From CAYORM01 sp964406375 (GTDB taxonomy: Bacteria > Pseudomonadota > Alphaproteobacteria > DSM-16000 > Inquilinaceae), in assembly GCA_964406375.1 (NCBI GenBank), contig CAYORM010000009.1:9681-73680 (forward strand): 64,000 bases of DNA, read 5' to 3'. Numbering within the stretch: the stretch's first letter is position 1; every line of letters starts with the position of its first letter. Positions 42,386 through 51,627 of the stretch are shown here, piece after piece. The translations under genes were made by a program, and so were the position numbers. The notes beneath the pieces were generated by a model. That model was not told the DNA's origin and ran no database searches. It was given only the letters and a program-made list of their open reading frames with translations.

Positions 42386-43213
42386 TCAGCCCAGGGGCAG
42401 GCACCCCTCGAAGCTCGTCTCGGCCGCGCCGGTCATCACCACATGGGCATCCGACTCGCGCCATTCGAGCGCCAGCTCGCCACCATCGAGCCGGATCGCC
42501 ATCCGCCTGTCGGCGAGGCCCCGCCTGACCGCGGCGACAGCGGCGGCACAGGCGCCCGACCCGCAGGCGAGGGTGATGCCGACCCCGCGCTCCCAGACAC
42601 GCAGCCGCAGCCGGCCCCGATCGACCACCTCGACGATCTCGACATTGGTCCGGGCCGGGAAGAGTGGATGGTGCTCGATCTTCGGGCCGACGGCCGCGAG
42701 ATCGACGGCTTCCGCCTGCGGCACGAAGAAGACGACGTGCGGGTTGCCCATCGAGACCGCGGCCGGGTCGGCGAGCCCATCCACCGCGATCGGCAGATGC
42801 AGCGTGTCGAGCTCGCGGGCGAGCGGGATGTCCGCCCAGCCGAGGCGCGGCTGGCCCATATCCACCGCAACCAGGCCGTCCGCCGCTCGCCAGCAGGGCA
42901 ACAATCCGGCACGGGTCTCGACCGTGACGGCATCGCGGCCGCTCTCGTGCATTGCCAGCGCAGCGACGCAGCGCGTGCCGTTGCCGCAGGCCTCGGATTC
43001 GCTGCCATCAGCATTGAGGATGCGCATGAAGAGATCGGCCTCACGCTGCCGCGGTGGTTCGATCACGAGGAGCTGATCGAAGCCGACGCCGCGATGGCGG
43101 TCGGCGATCCGCATCGCCAGCGCCGGAGGGATCCTGACCGGCCGCTCCCGCGCATCGACGACGACGAAATCATTGCCGATGCCATGCATCTTCCGGAAGG
43201 GCAGGTGGTTCAT
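42386..43213 (-). CDS. dapF: Diaminopimelate epimerase
   Basis: A 275-residue PLP-independent racemase converting LL- to meso-diaminopimelate for lysine and peptidoglycan. Both catalytic cysteines are visible: EACGNGTRCVAA and ACGSGACAAAVAA. The N-terminal FRKMHGIGNDFVVVDAR and central VSMGNPHVVFFVP are family signatures. ATG at 43213 (MNHLPFRKMHG) is supported by family length; the in-frame ATG at 43282 would add a proline/arginine lead. Next gene is ftsY, 80 nt away, with no mtaB between them. Confidence 0.95.
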   Translation of the reverse strand: MNHLPFRKMHGIGNDFVVVDARERPVRIPPALAMRIADRHRGVGFDQLLVIEPPRQREADLFMRILNADGSESEACGNGTRCVAALAMHESGRDAVTVETRAGLLPCWRAADGLVAVDMGQPRLGWADIPLARELDTLHLPIAVDGLADPAAVSMGNPHVVFFVPQAEAVDLAAVGPKIEHHPLFPARTNVEIVEVVDRGRLRLRVWERGVGITLACGSGACAAAVAAVRRGLADRRMAIRLDGGELALEWRESDAHVVMTGAAETSFEGCLPLG

Positions 43214-43399
43214 CGCGTGCCTCTCAAGCTCGCGCGGAATGTCGCGGCGCGGGCGCTCCGGCGCAAGCCGCGGGTCATGCAACCGCGGCGAGGCTCCCCT
43301 TCACCGGCCGCCCCATGCGCCGATCCACCGCGGCCCGACCGACCATGAGGCGCGTGATTCGGGCTTGCCGCCACCGGCCCCGTCGGGCGACATCGCGCC

Positions 43400-44167
43400 A
43401 TGCATGCGCCCACCGATAGCGGCGTTCCGGCCGGTCGCCACGGCGTCGGCCTCTCCGAAGGCGATGTCGCCGCGGTCGATGTCCTCGGCCGCGACTATGA
43501 CAGGATCCTGCTCGTCGCCAACAACCCGATCCTCGGCGACGGGCTGTTCGAGCGACTGGCGATCGGCGACCGCGACCTCGTCATCCAATTCAACGCCTGC
43601 CTGCATTTCGACCGGCTGCGGCAGCGACCCGGCCATCGCGCCTATGCGGTCAACCGCACGATTATCGAGCAGCCCGGCTTTCTGGATGGCGACCGGCCGA
43701 TCCACCCGTTCGACGAGCGCCCGGGCGCGGCGATGATCTTCGTCACCGGCCAGCCGCCGGCGCCCGACGGCGTCGTCGGCCGCTGGCTCGAGGCGCGGCG
43801 GGACCGGCTGACCGTCATCGTGCCGACGCCCGGCCGGGGGCGGGACGAGGTGCCGGACTATCCGGCAGACAAGCGGCCCTCGACCGGTTTTGCCATGCTG
43901 CTCCTGCTGCGCTGGGCCAGGCGGCTGCAGGCCGTGGACGGACGTCCGCCCGTTCCCCTCATCCTCGTCGGTTTCACCGCGCGGGGCATTCCGATGCATG
44001 GCTGGGCGTATGAGCGCCGCTGGCTCGACGCCCATCCGGAGATCGAGCGCCGGCACGATCCCTGGCGCCTGCCGAAGACGCTGTGGTGGACCCTCGCCGG
44101 CAAGAAGCTGCAGAAGTTCCGCCGCCGGGTCGGCGGCTCCGCCGGACTGCCGATCGGGCGGATCTGA
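43400..44167 (+). CDS. Putative glycosyltransferase (sialyltransferase-like fold)
   Basis: A 255-residue protein. Segment RPSTGFAMLLLLRWARRLQA (about 162-181) followed by LILVGFTARGIPMHGWAYER resembles the S-motif and following LYGF/His region of GT29-type sialyltransferases. LLVANNPILGDGLFERLAIG with VIQFNACLHFDRLRQ resembles the preceding L-motif region. The match is by pattern only. No signal peptide or anchor is seen. It is divergent from dapF and convergent with the UPF0262 gene, so context does not help. It could instead be an uncharacterised surface-polysaccharide protein. Confidence 0.45.
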   Translation: MHAPTDSGVPAGRHGVGLSEGDVAAVDVLGRDYDRILLVANNPILGDGLFERLAIGDRDLVIQFNACLHFDRLRQRPGHRAYAVNRTIIEQPGFLDGDRPIHPFDERPGAAMIFVTGQPPAPDGVVGRWLEARRDRLTVIVPTPGRGRDEVPDYPADKRPSTGFAMLLLLRWARRLQAVDGRPPVPLILVGFTARGIPMHGWAYERRWLDAHPEIERRHDPWRLPKTLWWTLAGKKLQKFRRRVGGSAGLPIGRI

Positions 44168-44177
44168 GGGGCGGCGG

Positions 44178-44660
44178 TCAGCCGCGGCTCGTCAGGGCGC
44201 AGAGCAGGGTGAACAGGCGCCGCGCCGTCGGATGATCGATCTCGGCATGGCCCGCCACCCGTTCGCGTAGCAGATCGGCCCCTTCGTCGTGCAGGCCGCG
44301 GCGCCCCATGTCCAGCGTCTCGATCCGGCCCGGCGCGGCGCTGCGGATCGCCTCGTAATAGCTGTCACAGACCGTCAGATAGTCGCGCACCAGCCGCCGG
44401 AACGGGACGGTGCCGAGATGAAAGCTGCCGAGCGGCTGCGCATCCTGTGCCTGCAGGTCGAAGAGAAGGCGCGCCGGGGCCGGTCGCAGATGCAGCCGAT
44501 AGGGGCCAGGCGGTCCGGTGATCAGCCGGAAATGATTGTCCGCGATCAGGTCGTGTACCGCCACCTGCCGTTCATGCGCCGCCTCCGGTGAACGCGGTGC
44601 GGCGATCCGGCCGTCGAGGGTGACCTGAATCAGCCGGTGGCGCGGGTCGCGCACCGTCAT
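44178..44660 (-). CDS. UPF0262 family protein
   Basis: A 160-residue member of the alphaproteobacterial UPF0262 family: VRDPRHRLIQVTLDG at the N-terminus, HERQVAVHDLIADNHF, GPYRLHLRPAPARLLFDLQA, LGSFHLGTVPFRRLVRDYLT and EAIRSAAPGRIETLDMGRRG. Function unknown. It is the last gene of the murA-DUF2948-hisG-hisD-UPF0262 cluster, an arrangement conserved in many Alphaproteobacteria. Confidence 0.92.
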   Translation of the reverse strand: MTVRDPRHRLIQVTLDGRIAAPRSPEAAHERQVAVHDLIADNHFRLITGPPGPYRLHLRPAPARLLFDLQAQDAQPLGSFHLGTVPFRRLVRDYLTVCDSYYEAIRSAAPGRIETLDMGRRGLHDEGADLLRERVAGHAEIDHPTARRLFTLLCALTSRG

Positions 44661-44672
44661 GCCGCACCCGGG

Positions 44673-45959
44673 TCAGGCGGGCAGGCGGCGGGCGATCGAC
44701 AGGGCATGCGCCTCGAGCCCCTCCGCGCGTGCGAGAGCGATCGCCGCCGGGCCGATCGCGGCGAGCGCGCCGGGCGGGCAATCGACATAGGTCGTGCGCT
44801 TGAGGAAGTCGAAGACCGAAAGACCGCTCGAGAACCGCGCACTGCGTGCCGTGGGCAGCACGTGATTGGGGCCGGCGACATAGTCGCCGACCGCCTCCGG
44901 TGCATGACGGCCGAGGAAGGCCGCGCCGGCGTGGCGGATGCGGGCGAAGATCGCGTGCGGATCGGCGACGGCGAGTTCCAGATGCTCCGGCGCGATGCGG
45001 TCGACCAGCGGCGGCGCTTCGGAGGCGAGCGAGCCGACCAGGATGATCGCGCCATGGTCGCGCCAGGAGGCGCCGGCGATCGCGGCGCGCGGCAGAGTCG
45101 CGAGATGGCGGTCGACCGCGGCGGCCACCGCATCGGCGAAGCCGGCATCGTCGCAGATCAGCACCGCCTGGGCGTCGGCGTCGTGCTCGGCCTGCGACAG
45201 GAGGTCCATCGCGGTGTCGGCCGGATCATTCGCCGCATCGGCGACAATGAGGATCTCCGAGGGGCCGGCGATCATGTCGATCCCGACCGTGCCGAAGACC
45301 TGGCGCTTGGCCTCCGCGACATAGGCGTTGCCAGGGCCGACGATCTTGTCGACCGGGGCGATCGTCGCCGTGCCATAGGCGAGCGCGGCGACGGCCTGCG
45401 CGCCGCCGATCCGCCAGATCTCGTCGATTCCGGCCCGCCGGGCCGCCGCCAGTACCAGCGGGTTGAGGTGACCTTCCGGCGCCGGTACCGCCATCGCGAT
45501 CCGCTGCACGCCGGCGACGCGCGCGGGCAGGGCGTTCATCAGCACCGAGCTCGGATAACTCGCGAGCCCGCCGGGGACATAAAGGCCGACCGCATCGATC
45601 GCGGTCCAGCGGATGCCGAGGCCGACACCCTCCGGATCCGTATGGGCGAGATCGGCCGGGCGCTGCAGCGCATGGAACGCCTCGATCCGCCGGGCCGCGA
45701 GGTCGAGCGCCACAAGAAGAGCAGGATCGACTTGCCGCTCGGCCTCCTCGACCTCCTCCGCCGTGACGCGCAGCGGCGCGCGATGCCGGTCGAAGCGCCA
45801 GGTCAGCCGTTCGAGCGCCGCATCGCCGTCGCGGCGGACCTCGGCGAGGATGTCAGAGACCGCGGCCGCAACATCGGCCTCGGCACCGCGGCGTCGGCCG
45901 ACGAAGGCGGCGAAGGCGGCCTCGAAGCCGGGATCACGCGTGTCGAGCCTGATGGCCAT
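44673..45959 (-). CDS. hisD: Histidinol dehydrogenase
   Basis: A 428-residue zinc enzyme oxidising histidinol to histidine in the last two steps. Family segments: YVPGGLASYPSSVLMNALPA, GAQAVAALAYGTATIAPVDK, IVGPGNAYVAEAKRQVFGTV, IDMIAGPSEILIVAD, LLSQAEHDADAQAVLICDD (Zn-ligand region), RIAPEHLELAV and AGPNHVLPTARSARFSSGLS (catalytic His). ATG at 45959 has GAGG six bases upstream. It overlaps the hisG stop by 26 nt. Confidence 0.96.
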   Translation of the reverse strand: MAIRLDTRDPGFEAAFAAFVGRRRGAEADVAAAVSDILAEVRRDGDAALERLTWRFDRHRAPLRVTAEEVEEAERQVDPALLVALDLAARRIEAFHALQRPADLAHTDPEGVGLGIRWTAIDAVGLYVPGGLASYPSSVLMNALPARVAGVQRIAMAVPAPEGHLNPLVLAAARRAGIDEIWRIGGAQAVAALAYGTATIAPVDKIVGPGNAYVAEAKRQVFGTVGIDMIAGPSEILIVADAANDPADTAMDLLSQAEHDADAQAVLICDDAGFADAVAAAVDRHLATLPRAAIAGASWRDHGAIILVGSLASEAPPLVDRIAPEHLELAVADPHAIFARIRHAGAAFLGRHAPEAVGDYVAGPNHVLPTARSARFSSGLSVFDFLKRTTYVDCPPGALAAIGPAAIALARAEGLEAHALSIARRLPA

Positions 45960-46653
45960 CCACAGCCTCACGGAAACGGTCGAGCCAGTAGGCGACCTCC
46001 TCGGGTCGCGTCTTGGCGGCGGTACGGTTGACGATCAGCCGCGAGGTGATGTCGGCGATGTGCTCGACCTCGCGCAGACCGTTCGCCTTGAGCGTGGCGC
46101 CCGAGGAGACGAGGTCGACGATGCGGCGGCACAGGCCGAGTCGCGGCGCCAGTTCCATCGCACCGTTCAGCTTGATGCACTCGGCTTGCACGCCGCGCGC
46201 CGCGAAATGCCGCCGCGTCACCGCGGGGTATTTCGTCGCGACCCGGATATGGCTCCAGCGGCGCGGGTCATCGGTCTCGGCCAGCGCCTCGGGCTCGGCG
46301 ACGGCGAGGCGGCAGGCGCCGACCGCGAGATCGAGCGGCGCATAGATCTCGGGATAGTCGAACTCCATCAGCACGTCGTTGCCGGCGATGCCGAGCTGCG
46401 CGGCGCCGAAGGCGACGAAGGTCGCGACGTCGAAGGACCGGACCCGGATCAGCCTGACCTCGGGCCGGTTGGTCGCGAAGGACAGGCCGCGATGGCGCGG
46501 ATCGTCGAAGGCGGGTTCGGGCTCCAGCCCCGCGGCCCGCATCAGCGGCCGCACCTCGTCGAGGATCCGGCCCTTCGGGACGGCGATGACCAGCGCGCCG
46601 TCCGCCGCTGCCGCTTCCGACGCGGTCTGCTGCCCGGCCTCAAGGGGGGTCAT
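45934..46653 (-). CDS. hisG: ATP phosphoribosyltransferase catalytic subunit, short form
   Basis: A 239-residue first enzyme of histidine synthesis, condensing ATP and PRPP. ALVIAVPKGRILDEVRPLMR, VRSFDVATFVAFGAAQLGIA, GNDVLMEFDY, IRVATKYPAVTRRHFAARGV and the PRPP loop LCRRIVDLVSSGATLKANGL are present. The long-form C-terminal regulatory domain is missing, so this is the HisG-short type that normally needs HisZ; hisZ is not in the window. The first 20 residues are non-conserved. ATG overlaps the DUF2948 stop by four bases. Confidence 0.94.
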   Translation of the reverse strand: MTPLEAGQQTASEAAAADGALVIAVPKGRILDEVRPLMRAAGLEPEPAFDDPRHRGLSFATNRPEVRLIRVRSFDVATFVAFGAAQLGIAGNDVLMEFDYPEIYAPLDLAVGACRLAVAEPEALAETDDPRRWSHIRVATKYPAVTRRHFAARGVQAECIKLNGAMELAPRLGLCRRIVDLVSSGATLKANGLREVEHIADITSRLIVNRTAAKTRPEEVAYWLDRFREAVDGHQARHA

Positions 46654-47135
46654 GACCGCCCGTCCTCGACCGCGTCGTGGCGCGGTCGCCACAAGGTGGG
46701 CCAGGGAAGGCCGCGGTCCTCCAGCCGGACATCGAGTGCATCGATGACGAGTCTGATCGCCGCGTCGCCCGCGAAGTCGATCGTCAGGATGTCCTTCTTC
46801 TCCAGCCGCACCGCCAGGACGGAGAGCATCCGTCCGCGCTCGCCCGCCGGGTCGATGCCGCGCCGACGGACGGTGGTGACGGATTCGAAGCGGACGCCGC
46901 ACAGGGTCCGGCTCCACACCGTCCGGCCGTCGACCTCGGCGGGGGGGATGTTCCAGCAGAAGCGGTTGACGACCATCACGAAGCGGCGGGCCACCGGCTC
47001 CCAGGTCATGTCATGCACCGGCAGGATGGCGTCCTGGAGCTGGGCCGAGAGGATGGCGAGATCCTCCTCGTCCCGTGCCCTCAGCCGCAGCGGCGTATCC
47101 CCGTCGGGTGTCGCGCGCGGGTCACGCTCCGGCAT
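46650..47135 (-). CDS. DUF2948 family protein
   Basis: A 161-residue protein of an alphaproteobacterial family of unknown role. LRARDEEDLAILSAQLQDAI, LPVHDMTWEPVARRFVMVVN RFCWN, and GRMLSVLAVRLEKKDILTID with FAGDAAIRLVIDALDVRLED match the family. It is sandwiched between murA (5-nt gap) and hisG (ATGA overlap), its usual genomic position. Confidence 0.92.
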   Translation of the reverse strand: MPERDPRATPDGDTPLRLRARDEEDLAILSAQLQDAILPVHDMTWEPVARRFVMVVNRFCWNIPPAEVDGRTVWSRTLCGVRFESVTTVRRRGIDPAGERGRMLSVLAVRLEKKDILTIDFAGDAAIRLVIDALDVRLEDRGLPWPTLWRPRHDAVEDGRS

Positions 47136-47140
47136 GGCGC

Positions 47141-48421
47141 TCAGTCCTGCACCCGCTCGACCACGGCACCGACGGCGGCGAGCTTCTCCTCCAGCCGCTC
47201 ATAGCCGCGGTCGAGATGGTACACGCGGTTGAGGACGGTCTCGCCCTGCGCGACCAGCCCCGCGATCACCAGCGACACGCTGGCGCGCAGATCGGTCGCC
47301 ATCACCGGTGCGCCGGTCAGTTTCGGCACGCCACGGACCAGCGCCGAAGCGCCGTGGACCGTGATGTTCGCGCCCATGCGCGCCAGCTCCGGCACATGCA
47401 TGAAGCGGTTCTCGAAGATGGTTTCGGTGATCATCGCGGCACCCTCGGCCGTCGTCATCAGCCCCATCATCTGCGCTTGCAGGTCGGTCGGGAAGCCGGG
47501 ATACGGCTCGGTCATCACGTCGACGCCGAGCAGCGCGCCGGCGCGCGACACCCGGATCCCGTCGGCCGTCGGCTCGATGATGACCCCGCTCTCGCGCAGC
47601 AGCTTCGCGGCCGCCTCGATCAGCTCGACCCGCGTCCCCACCAGCTCGACCGATCCGCCGGTTGCGGCCACGGCCATCGCATAGGTGCCGGTCTCGATCC
47701 GGTCGGGCACGATATGATGGCGGGCGCCGTGCAGCCGGTCGACGCCCTCGATGCGGATCGTGTCGGTCCCCGCGCCCGAGATCCGGGCGCCCATGGCGAT
47801 GAGGCAGGTGGCGAGATCGACGATCTCCGGCTCGCGGGCGGCGTTGACCAGCACCGTCTCGCCGCGGGCGAGGGTGGCGGCCATCATGACGTTCTCGGTG
47901 GCCCCCACCGAGACCTTGGGAAAGACGATGCGCGCGCCGGTCAGCCCGCGCGGCGCCCGCGCCTCGATATAGCCCTCCACCACCGTGGTCTCGGCGCCGA
48001 GGGCCTCGAGCCCCATCACGTGTAGATCCACCGGCCGGGTGCCGATGGCGCAGCCGCCGGGCAGCGATACCCGGGCCTGCCCCTCGCGAGCCACCAGCGG
48101 GCCGAGCACCAGGACGCTCGCCCGCATCTTGCGCACGATGTCGTAGGGGGCGGTGGTGCTGGTGATGCGCCGCGCCGTCAGCGTCGTGGTCATGCCCGCG
48201 CCGGCGCCGCCATTGCTGCCGTCGACGACGATGTCGACGCCGTGTTGGGCCAGCAGGCTCGCCAGCGTGGTGATGTCGGCGAGATGCGGCAGGTTGGTCA
48301 GCGTCAGCGGCTCGTCGGTGAGCAGGCTCGCGACCATCAGCGGCAGCGCCGCGTTCTTGGCGCCGCTGATTCGGATCTGACCGCTGAGAGGGCGGCCGCC
48401 GCGGATACGGATCTTGTCCAT
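47141..48421 (-). CDS. murA: UDP-N-acetylglucosamine 1-carboxyvinyltransferase
   Basis: A 426-residue enolpyruvyl transferase, the first committed step of peptidoglycan synthesis. KIRIRGGRPLSGQIRISGAK NAALP contains the conserved Lys-Asn pair. Catalytic Cys is in VSLPGGCAIGTRPVDLH (the fosfomycin-reactive cysteine). Other family segments are PKVSVGATENVMMAATLARG, DRIETGTYAMAVAATGG, TDLQAQMMGLMTTAEGAAMI and DLRASVSLVIAGLVAQGET. Full length and intact. Confidence 0.97.
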   Translation of the reverse strand: MDKIRIRGGRPLSGQIRISGAKNAALPLMVASLLTDEPLTLTNLPHLADITTLASLLAQHGVDIVVDGSNGGAGAGMTTTLTARRITSTTAPYDIVRKMRASVLVLGPLVAREGQARVSLPGGCAIGTRPVDLHVMGLEALGAETTVVEGYIEARAPRGLTGARIVFPKVSVGATENVMMAATLARGETVLVNAAREPEIVDLATCLIAMGARISGAGTDTIRIEGVDRLHGARHHIVPDRIETGTYAMAVAATGGSVELVGTRVELIEAAAKLLRESGVIIEPTADGIRVSRAGALLGVDVMTEPYPGFPTDLQAQMMGLMTTAEGAAMITETIFENRFMHVPELARMGANITVHGASALVRGVPKLTGAPVMATDLRASVSLVIAGLVAQGETVLNRVYHLDRGYERLEEKLAAVGAVVERVQD

Positions 48422-48459
48422 CGGGTCTGGGTCCGGCGTTCGGCTGAGGGGCGGGCGGC

Positions 48460-49014
48460 CTAGAGCTTGGGCAGGGTCACGCCGGTCTGCCGCATGTATT
48501 TGCCGGCGCGGTCGGCATAGGAGACCTCACAAGGGCGGTCACCCTTGAGGAAGAGGAACTGGCATGCCCCCTCATGGGCGTAGATCTTCGCCGGCAGCGG
48601 CGTGGTGTTCGAGAACTCGAGCGTCACATGCCCTTCCCATTCCGGTTCGAGCGGCGTGACGTTCACGATGATCCCGCAGCGGGCATAGGTCGATTTGCCG
48701 AGGCAGATGACCAGCACGTCGCGCGGGATGCGGAAATACTCCACCGTCCGGGCAAGGGCGAAGGAGTTAGGCGGGATGATGCAGACCGGCCCCTTTCGTT
48801 CCACGAAGCTCTGCGAGGAGAAGTTCTTCGGGTCGACGAGGGCGTTGTCGACATTGGTGAAGATCAGGAAATCGTCGGAGACCCGTGCATCGTAGCCATA
48901 GCTCGACAGCCCGTAGGAGATCGTGCCCTCGCGATGCTGGCGCTCGACGAAGGGCTCGATCATCCGATCCGCAAGCGCCCGCTCGCGGATCCAGCTATCG
49001 GACATGATCGTCAT
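48460..49014 (-). CDS. dcd: dCTP deaminase
   Basis: A 184-residue nucleotide enzyme converting dCTP to dUTP. SDSWIRERALADRMIEPFVE, GTISYGLSSYGYDARVSDDF, GKSTYARCGIIVNVTPLEPE WEGHVTLEFSN (catalytic Glu in EWEGH; Arg in STYARCG) and GACQFLFLKGDRPCEVSYAD are family signatures. ATG at 49014 has GGAAGG upstream and gives the usual MTIMSD-type start; ATG at 49005 is alternative. It overlaps the upstream small gene by four bases. Confidence 0.96.
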   Translation of the reverse strand: MTIMSDSWIRERALADRMIEPFVERQHREGTISYGLSSYGYDARVSDDFLIFTNVDNALVDPKNFSSQSFVERKGPVCIIPPNSFALARTVEYFRIPRDVLVICLGKSTYARCGIIVNVTPLEPEWEGHVTLEFSNTTPLPAKIYAHEGACQFLFLKGDRPCEVSYADRAGKYMRQTGVTLPKL

Positions 49015-49226
49015 CCGCCACCGCCTTCCTCGCCCGGCCGCACGCCCGCCGGGCCACTCGCATCCGGCCGCCCGCCCGTCGCAGGCGGCGTCCCCGTCAT
49101 CGCGGCCCGCCGGGCGCGCGCCTGCGCCTTGCGCTTGAGCAGGTTCTCCCTGAGCGCTGCCGCCTCGCGGCTGCGTCGCCGCTCCGCCTCGCTGCGACGA
49201 TCCGCGGTATCCGGGGGTTCGACCAT
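49011..49226 (-). CDS. Small basic protein upstream of dcd
   Basis: A 71-residue protein, highly charged in its first 45 residues (SEAERRRSREAAALRENLLK, RKAQARARR) with a Gly/Pro-rich tail. The RENLLKRKAQARAR helix resembles short conserved alphaproteobacterial proteins in this genomic position. It overlaps dcd by four bases (ATGA), which supports it being translated. Function unknown; a nucleic-acid-binding helix is possible. Confidence 0.6.
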   Translation of the reverse strand: MVEPPDTADRRSEAERRRSREAAALRENLLKRKAQARARRAAMTGTPPATGGRPDASGPAGVRPGEEGGGG

Positions 49227-49390
49227 GGCCGACCTGCATGGCAGAACGTGCCGGCGGGTGCAACCGCGCGGCGCGCAGGCGAGACCGGCCGACGCAGCGT
49301 CCCCCGCGCATCCCCGGCCGGCGCCGGGGCCGCCATGGTTTCCTCGGCGGGGCCCGGGGGCTATATCGGGGCCGCTCCCGGGGACCCGCC

Positions 49391-50458
49391 ATGATCGTGC
49401 TCGGCATCGAAACCTCCTGCGACGAAACCGCGGCCGCCCTGGTCGCCGATGACCGACGCATTCTGTCCAATGTCGTGCTGAGCCAGATCACCGATCACGC
49501 TCCCTATGGCGGTGTCGTGCCGGAGGTTGCGGCCCGGGCCCATCTCGCCCATCTCGACGGGGTGCTGCGCCGGGCGCTCGCCGAGGCAGGCAAGGGGCTC
49601 GGCGATCTCGCGGGCATCGCCGCGACCGCGGGGCCGGGCCTGATCGGCGGCCTCGCCGTCGGCACGATGACCGCCAAGGCGATCGCCGCCGCGACGGGGC
49701 TGCCCTATCTCGCGATCAACCATCTCGAAGGTCATGCGCTGACCGCACGGCTGACCGAGGGGATCGACTTCCCCTATCTGATGCTCCTTGTCTCCGGCGG
49801 GCATTGCCAGCTCCTGCTGGTCGAGGGGGTCGGCCGTTACCGCCGCTGGGGCACGACCATCGACGATGCGGTTGGTGAGGCCTTCGACAAGACGGCGAAG
49901 CTGCTCGGCCTCGGCCATCCCGGCGGGCCGCGCGTCGAGGCCGCGGCCCGCGGCGGCGATCCGACGCGCTTTGCACTGCCCCGGCCGATGATCGGCCGGC
50001 CGGATTGCGACTTCTCCTTCTCGGGCCTCAAGACCGCGGTCAGGCGTCTCGTCGAGACGCGCGCGGCGGCTTCAGGCGGGACGCTGCCGGCGCAGGACGT
50101 CGCCGATCTCGCCGCGGGATTCCAGGCGGCGGTCGCGGCCTCGCTCGCCGATCGTACTGCGCGGGCAGCGGCCCGATTCACCGCGCTTCATCCCGGCAAG
50201 GGGGCGCTTGTCGTCGCCGGCGGCGTCGCTGCCAACCGCGCGGTGCGGACGGCGCTCGCCGCGGTGGCCGCGGGTGCCGGGCTGCCCTTCATCGCGCCGC
50301 CCCCCGCCTTGTGCGGCGACAATGCGGCGATGATCGCCTGGGCCGGGCTCGAACGGCTGCGGCTCGGCTTCGCCGATCCGCTCGATGTGGCGCCGCGCCC
50401 GCGCTGGCCGCTCGATCCCGGTGCCGCGCCCGCCCCCTTCGCCGGGGTCAAGGCGTGA
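49391..50458 (+). CDS. tsaD: tRNA N6-adenosine threonylcarbamoyltransferase TsaD
   Basis: A 355-residue Kae1/TsaD protein, catalytic subunit for t6A37 formation in tRNAs. IVLGIETSCDETAAALVADD at the N-terminus, VVPEVAARAHLAHLDGVLRR, AGPGLIGGLAVGTMTAKAIA, metal-ligand NHLEGHALTARL (HxxxH), LMLLVSGGHCQLLLVEGVGR, DDAVGEAFDKTAKLLGLGHP, DFSFSGLKTAVRRLVE and ALCGDNAAMIAWAGLER are all present. ATG at 49391 gives the standard start. Its stop overlaps the gpsA GTG by four bases. Confidence 0.97.
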   Translation: MIVLGIETSCDETAAALVADDRRILSNVVLSQITDHAPYGGVVPEVAARAHLAHLDGVLRRALAEAGKGLGDLAGIAATAGPGLIGGLAVGTMTAKAIAAATGLPYLAINHLEGHALTARLTEGIDFPYLMLLVSGGHCQLLLVEGVGRYRRWGTTIDDAVGEAFDKTAKLLGLGHPGGPRVEAAARGGDPTRFALPRPMIGRPDCDFSFSGLKTAVRRLVETRAAASGGTLPAQDVADLAAGFQAAVAASLADRTARAAARFTALHPGKGALVVAGGVAANRAVRTALAAVAAGAGLPFIAPPPALCGDNAAMIAWAGLERLRLGFADPLDVAPRPRWPLDPGAAPAPFAGVKA

Positions 50459-51474
50459 CACGGATCGCGGTGCTCGGCGCCGGGGCCTGGGGCACGGCGC
50501 TCGCTACCATGCTGGCCGGGGCGGGGCATGGGGTCACGCTCTGGGCGCGCGATGCGGCCCGGGCGGCGGCGATCGCCCGGACCGGCCGCAACGACGCCTA
50601 TCTCCCCGGCGTGACGCTCGATCCGCGGCTCGCCGTCGTCGCGGGGCCGGCGGCCGGCGCGGTCGCGGACGCCGCCATGCTGATCCTCGCCGTGCCCGCC
50701 CAGCATCTCGGTGCGCTGCTGGCGGGGCTCACCGGGGGAGGTGCGGTAGCGGCGGGAGAGGTGCCGCTCGTCGTCACTGCCAAGGGGATCGAGCGGGAGA
50801 GCGGCCTTTTCATGGACGAGGTGGCGGCGCGCGCGCTGCCGCAGGCGCCGGTGGCGCTGCTTTCCGGGCCGAGCTTCGCCGCCGAAGTCGCCCGCGGCCT
50901 GCCCGCCGCGGTGACTCTCGCCTGCCGCGACGAGGCACTCGGCGCCCGGCTCGCCCGCACCATCGCGCGGCGGACCTTCCGTTGCTACTGGACCGACGAC
51001 GTCCGCGGCGTGGCGCTCGGCGGGGCGCTGAAGAATGTGCTGGCGATCGCTGCCGGCATCGTGACGGGCCGTGGCCTCGGCGAGAATGCGCGCGCCGCGC
51101 TGCTGACGCGCGGCCTCGCCGAGATGATGCGGCTCGGCGCCGCGCTCGGCGGTCGTCCGGAGACGCTGACCGGGCTTGCCGGCCTCGGCGATCTGATGCT
51201 GACGGCGACGAGCGCCACCAGCCGCAACACCGCCTTCGGCATCGCGCTGGCGCGCGGCGAGCGCCGGGCGGCGGGGGAGGGGGGCGGCGGTCCGGTCACC
51301 GAGGGTGTGTTCACGGCGGCGGCGGCCCTCGCGCTCGGCCGGCGCCATGGCGTCGAACTGCCGGTGACCGAGGCGGTCGATGCGGTGCTCGCCGGCCGTC
51401 TGACCATCGACGAGGCGGTGCTGCGGCTCCTCGACCGGCCGGTGCGGGCGGAGGCCGGATCCCGCCGCGGTTGA
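50455..51474 (+). CDS. gpsA: Glycerol-3-phosphate dehydrogenase [NAD(P)+]
   Basis: A 339-residue enzyme making sn-glycerol 3-phosphate for phospholipid synthesis. Rossmann motif IAVLGAGAWGTALATMLAGA, VVTAKGIERESGLFMDEVAA, LLSGPSFAAEVARGLPAAVT, the catalytic Lys in GVALGGALKNVLAIAAGIVT, RAALLTRGLAEMMRLGAALG and TGLAGLGDLMLTATSATSRN are visible. GTG at 50455 overlaps tsaD (GTGA), as in many Alphaproteobacteria. In-frame sequence upstream is inside tsaD. Confidence 0.96.
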   Translation: MTRIAVLGAGAWGTALATMLAGAGHGVTLWARDAARAAAIARTGRNDAYLPGVTLDPRLAVVAGPAAGAVADAAMLILAVPAQHLGALLAGLTGGGAVAAGEVPLVVTAKGIERESGLFMDEVAARALPQAPVALLSGPSFAAEVARGLPAAVTLACRDEALGARLARTIARRTFRCYWTDDVRGVALGGALKNVLAIAAGIVTGRGLGENARAALLTRGLAEMMRLGAALGGRPETLTGLAGLGDLMLTATSATSRNTAFGIALARGERRAAGEGGGGPVTEGVFTAAAALALGRRHGVELPVTEAVDAVLAGRLTIDEAVLRLLDRPVRAEAGSRRG

Positions 51475-51627
51475 CCGGCGGCGCCGAGGGGTCTAGATAC
51501 CCGGCATCGGGCGGCACGGCGCCGCCCGGCCGCCTCTGGGCGCCCGCCGGTCCGCGAGTCTCGCGCACTGGCGATTTTGCTTTGGGCGGACGGTATCAGG
51601 TCTCGGCACCAACCGGCGGATGGGCAG

